Source of the DNA: Nymphalis io
Taxonomy: Eukaryota; Arthropoda; Insecta; Lepidoptera; Nymphalidae
Assembly: GCF_905147045.1 (NCBI RefSeq)
Contig: NC_065888.1
Location: 3,043,001 to 3,107,000, forward strand
DNA length: 64,000 bases
Direction: 5' to 3'
Shown here: piece after piece, positions 60,502 to 64,000 of the stretch
Layout: every line of letters starts with the position of its first letter
How positions within the stretch are numbered: position 1 is the first letter of the stretch
Notes under the pieces: generated by a model
Told to the model about the DNA's origin: nothing
What the model saw: the letters and a program-made list of their open reading frames with translations, nothing else
Databases searched by the model: none
Program-made: the position numbers and the translations under genes

Positions 60502-62213
60502 TATGTGTTGATAATATTAATTTATTACAAATAAAAGCAATATTACAATATTCAAATTAAATATAAACAGTAATAGTAAGTAAACAGATCACTGTATAAT
60601 TTAAGTTACCCTTTTGAATTCGACCTCGTTATATACGAATTATATACATAATACAATACGAAAAAGAAAAATAATGTAGGAGGAGGAGTTGGGATTTAAA
60701 GAGAGTGACGTCAGCATAACCGACTTCACAACTACCATTTCTATCAGGGTGTTCGCTCACTGTAGAAACAGTAGTAATATTAAACATCAATTGATTATCA
60801 ACTTCTATCGATACATTGAAAAATATAAAATGTATAATACATGTAATTTATATTACGCAATAATAAATTGAGTAGAATAAAAAAAATAAGATATAATGGA
60901 TAAACATATAAATAATACATACACACGAATACACACACATTTAAATATAAAAAAGTATGTCATTTGCTTTCGAAGATGTGAAATCTCATACGAAACTGAG
61001 CTTGTGTGGTTTATTCGATAAACATAACAGTAAAAAAGATATTCGATTTCAATGTATTCAAGGCGGGCGCGAGGGTATATTATGTACTTTAAGTAAAAAA
61101 TGAATGATAACTTATCTTCACGATAAGCATTTGATAAAGTCAGGCATTTATTCTGGTTTTATTTTGAAATAAACATACTTAGGTGATATTTTACTTGTAT
61201 TTTTGTACGTTTTATCTGATTGTCTGTCACCGAAGCCTAAACTATGAGATATATAGCTTTGAAATTTGGAAGAGACCTTTGTTTCTTAATAGAAGATGCA
61301 CTAGGAAATGTTTTTGCAAAATTATTACTTTCAATCTTTAACTAATACATTCTAAGCGTTTAAAGTGCTATCCTTTCAATAAAATCATAAAGACTTTTGT
61401 GATTAGACCAATATATTAGCTGCTATTTTTTGTTGTGCTTTTTTTATAAAAAATATACTCAATGGCTCTTTCTGGTCTGTGAAATATCTATATATTAAGC
61501 ATATATAATATCAACCAATTAGTTTGTTGTCGCCTACAAGAAAAACAAACCAACTTCCGCTTTTATAATATTAGTAGATGTTTTAATTTGAAACCGAATT
61601 TAGACCGAAAATTTAATATAAAATATATAAATTAATACAACAATATATCGATTACTCTAAGTTTACAAAAGTCCTATTAAACATGAGTTAATGTAAAAGG
61701 TTTTATTAATAAATACTTTTAAAGCTTCTGTGCTTCGTGTAATAACGTGACAATGGATCCATTTATTTGTAGGCAGTACCTTTGATACTTTACTATTATC
61801 TCGTTTTGTATTCGAATCTGCTTGAAATAAAAAAAAAAGTAAAATTTTTTTTTTTCAAAACAAACTTTCATTCCAGCTATTGAGATGAAATGATGAGATA
61901 AAACTAATATTACTTGGTACATATACTGTCATATTATCACCAGCACTACAATTTTGGTCCGCAACGTTGAAATTAACTAGTGTAATATTTAGTTGCAAAG
62001 GAAACAGTCTAATGAATTAGAGTTTATAAATAAGAGTGTGAAAAGTGCCGAGTTACAATTGTGCAAGTATTAAAATTGTATTTAATTTATGAAAAAATAT
62101 TTTTTCTTTGTTACTTTAATTACAATCTACTTTACAAAGCATATAATCTGTAACGACCTAAACATTTGAAAAGGAAATAATAATTCATTTCTTATCTTAA
62201 CTTCGTACAGCGG
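59814..62213. other. long AT-rich stretch
   Basis: A faint family B trace at about 59884-59990 and a (TA)n microsatellite at 60453-60493. 61193-61290 resembles a dispersed repeat (GATTGTCTGTCACCGAAGCC). No gene recognised. Confidence 0.4.
60453..60493. repeat. (TA)n microsatellite
   Basis: About 20 TA units, ending in TGTATATA. Confidence 0.95.
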
Positions 62214-62300
62214 TGCTATTCTGTAACAACAAATTAGAAACTCGATGTAGAACTCGATCGTGAATTATCAAAAGGTAATATGCGATATTCAATACAATGA
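62214..62300 (+). repeat. repeat H, copy 2
   Basis: GCTATTCTGTAACAACAAAT, CTCGATCGTGAAT and GGTAATATGCGATATTCAAT; pairs with 33711. Confidence 0.55.
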
Positions 62301-62463
62301 CAATAATTGTTTATCTGTTTTATCGTTGTGCCTGGATAATAAGTCAGCAGATTCCAAGGTTGGTTCCAACTTGGGTTCATACATAAAGTTGGTATGGGTC
62401 AATTAGAAGTTTCAGAGCTTCACGGTAGCATGCGAAAGTGACCCTCTATAATATATATGGCGC

Positions 62464-62612
62464 TCCTCGTTAAGACGAAAAGGGTATCATTGGTTTTTTA
62501 GTGGATATTCCGATATTCGGGGTGCACTCAGCGCCTTGGACACCGGCGAGCCTCACATACCCCCCACTGTTCACGTGGGGAAACCGCGTAACGTGTTTTT
62601 CCAGCGTTAAAA
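62464..62612 (+). repeat. non-LTR-like repeat G, copy 3
   Basis: TTTTAGTGGATATTCCGATA, GCCTCACATACCCCCC, GTGGGGAAACCGCG and TTTTTCCAGCG followed by TTAAAAAA. Confidence 0.65.
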
Positions 62613-62929
62613 AAGGGTCAATTAGGAGTTACTGAACTTGTTTTCTATCAATATTTCATCTCTCAGTATCAGCCCAATATTATATTGGAAATGCTACACT
62701 CACGTGAAATTACGTAAAGTTAGCGTCTGCCCATCAGGTTGCCTGATTTTATTCCAGTAGAATTTTTTTTCTTGTAATTTAATCTCCGCAGACGTGTTGT
62801 CTATGCCTTTGGTACGTCTTATATTTAACTTACCTTAATGTTATTTTAACGATTCGATTCGATGATAATTTCGATTACGGAAGCCGTGGATTATGTGAGT
62901 GAGAGATTTTGTGCTATAGGTATCTACTA

Positions 62930-62985
62930 CAAAGTTAATTAGTCCTTGAAATTGGCCGCTGTGTCCAAAATACATTTAGGAGAAA
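62930..62985 (+). repeat. SINE family D, 3' end remnant
   Basis: TTGAAATTGGCCGCTGTGTC then CAAAATACATTTAGGAG; 3' terminus only. It became the landing site of the next SINE A. Confidence 0.6.
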
Positions 62986-62996
62986 TTCAACATTTC

Positions 62997-63314
62997 CGAA
63001 CCGAACCGAAACAGCCTGTGAATGTCCCACTGCTGGGCTAAAGGCCTCCTCTCCTCATTTTGAGGAGAAGGTTTGGAGCTTATTTCACCACGCTGCTCCA
63101 ATGCGGGTTGGTGGAATACACATGTGGCAGAATTTCAGTGAAATTAGACACATGCAGGTTTCCTCACGATGTTTTCCTTCACCGTAAAGCACGAGATGAA
63201 TTATAATCAAAAATTAAGCACATAAAAATTCAGTGGTGCTTGCCCGGGTTTGAACCCACGATCATCGGTTAAGATTCACGCGTTCTTACTACTGGGCCAT
63301 CTCGGTTTTTTTCA
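62997..63314 (-). repeat. SINE family A, full-length with perfect target-site duplication
   Basis: TCAACATTTC at 62987-62996 and 63315-63324. Complete head on the minus strand (CCGAGATGGCCCAGTAGTAA) and a (TTCGG)n tail. Confidence 0.95.
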
Positions 63315-63324
63315 TCAACATTTC

Positions 63325-64000
63325 AATGGTACATAAAAATTAGGTAAAATAAAACATAAGCGTCGATTTTCGAACTTTACGATCGGTTCGACCGTCGCGT
63401 CGAGTCAAACAATCTTATAGGGTTACGTTTCAGATCGTTAAAGAGATTAATTCTAACTCCAGCATGCTATAATTTTCCTATGGTAATATTATTTCTTGTT
63501 CAAAGAAAAACTTTTTCTTTTAAAATACTAACTAAAACTTTTTTTTATTTATTTGTATAATATTCGTCTGAACTTTTATTTCTTTTTAGGTTATCAACAA
63601 TTCTATTGTATTTTATGTAAAAAGTTATTGTATATAAAATAATTTCGACGATAAGATTAATTATTTATAGTCTCAAATCATTTATGAGAGAATTTTGTTC
63701 AACTTTAAATACGTATGTGGTTTGTTCTGAAAAAATTAAAATTAGTATTAATTTACACACTTAAGTAATAATTGCATTACATAATTCGTTCTGAAAAGGT
63801 TCTTATTTTTAATATATGTAAGTTAAACATTTAAAAATGTCTTTATTTCTAAGTTAAATTATAATAAAAAACATTAATTTGGTAAAAAATCGCTACAATA
63901 TTTAGTTTTATAATAAATTTTCAACTGTAAAAAGATGAAAAAAAATGTAAAATGATGTTAATCAAAACAGTTATTAGGATATACTGGGAAATAAAAAGTA
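63325..64000. other. AT-rich right edge
   Basis: 63360-63420 is CG-richer (CGGTTCGACCGTCGCGTCGA); the rest is plain AT-rich DNA without a gene. Confidence 0.4.

Noticed and set aside
1..64000. CRISPR array, prokaryotic operon, integrated phage or telomere
   Set aside because: No spaced identical repeats with unique spacers, no ribosome-binding operon structure, no phage genes and no TTAGG arrays were seen.

Overview
The window is AT-rich (roughly 30% GC by eye) animal nuclear DNA. It looks lepidopteran, most likely a butterfly. The basis is the insect-type intron/exon layout, the dense tRNA-derived SINEs with lepidopteran-style heads and tails, and an arthropod-type initiator (TCAGT) in front of the only clear gene. 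The order and family are inferred from remembered repeat families, not from a search.

One protein-coding gene is well supported: snurportin-1, the importin-beta adaptor that carries m3G-capped spliceosomal snRNPs into the nucleus. It lies on the + strand as eight coding exons between 13632 and 18542 (387 codons if all eight are used). All junctions keep frame, but intron 1 needs a GC-AG splice pair and the last exon may be optional.

The rest is intergenic or unrecognised intronic DNA shaped by mobile elements. 1682-3388 is a complex minisatellite with a ~103-109 bp unit and a ~894 bp higher-order repeat. Four SINE-like families recur. Family A has a tRNA-Lys-like head and a CCCAGCAGTGGGACAT end. 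Family B runs from GGTGGTAGGGCTTTGTGCAAG to an A-rich tail. Family C has a tRNA-Glu-like head and an ATT-repeat tail. Family D has a tRNA-like head and two conserved stem-loops. Several A and D copies keep perfect 9-16 bp target-site duplications, so they inserted recently. LINE remnants include a reverse-transcriptase C-terminal fragment (53055-53504, minus), a short LINE 3' end (23985-24100), a three-copy family ending in TTTTTCCAGCG plus poly-A (7893, 37698, 62464), and a LINE-like 3' end at 46857 that shares its terminal stem-loop with SINE B. A hAT-like foldback element at 21675-22190 is broken by a SINE B.

No prokaryotic-type defence system, CRISPR array, rRNA gene or convincing functional tRNA gene is present. 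Most short open frames in the window fall inside SINEs or the minisatellite and are not genes. The most interesting leads are the minisatellite, the SINE/LINE shared tail, the non-canonical snurportin intron, and a perfect 24-bp inverted repeat at 34507-34561.
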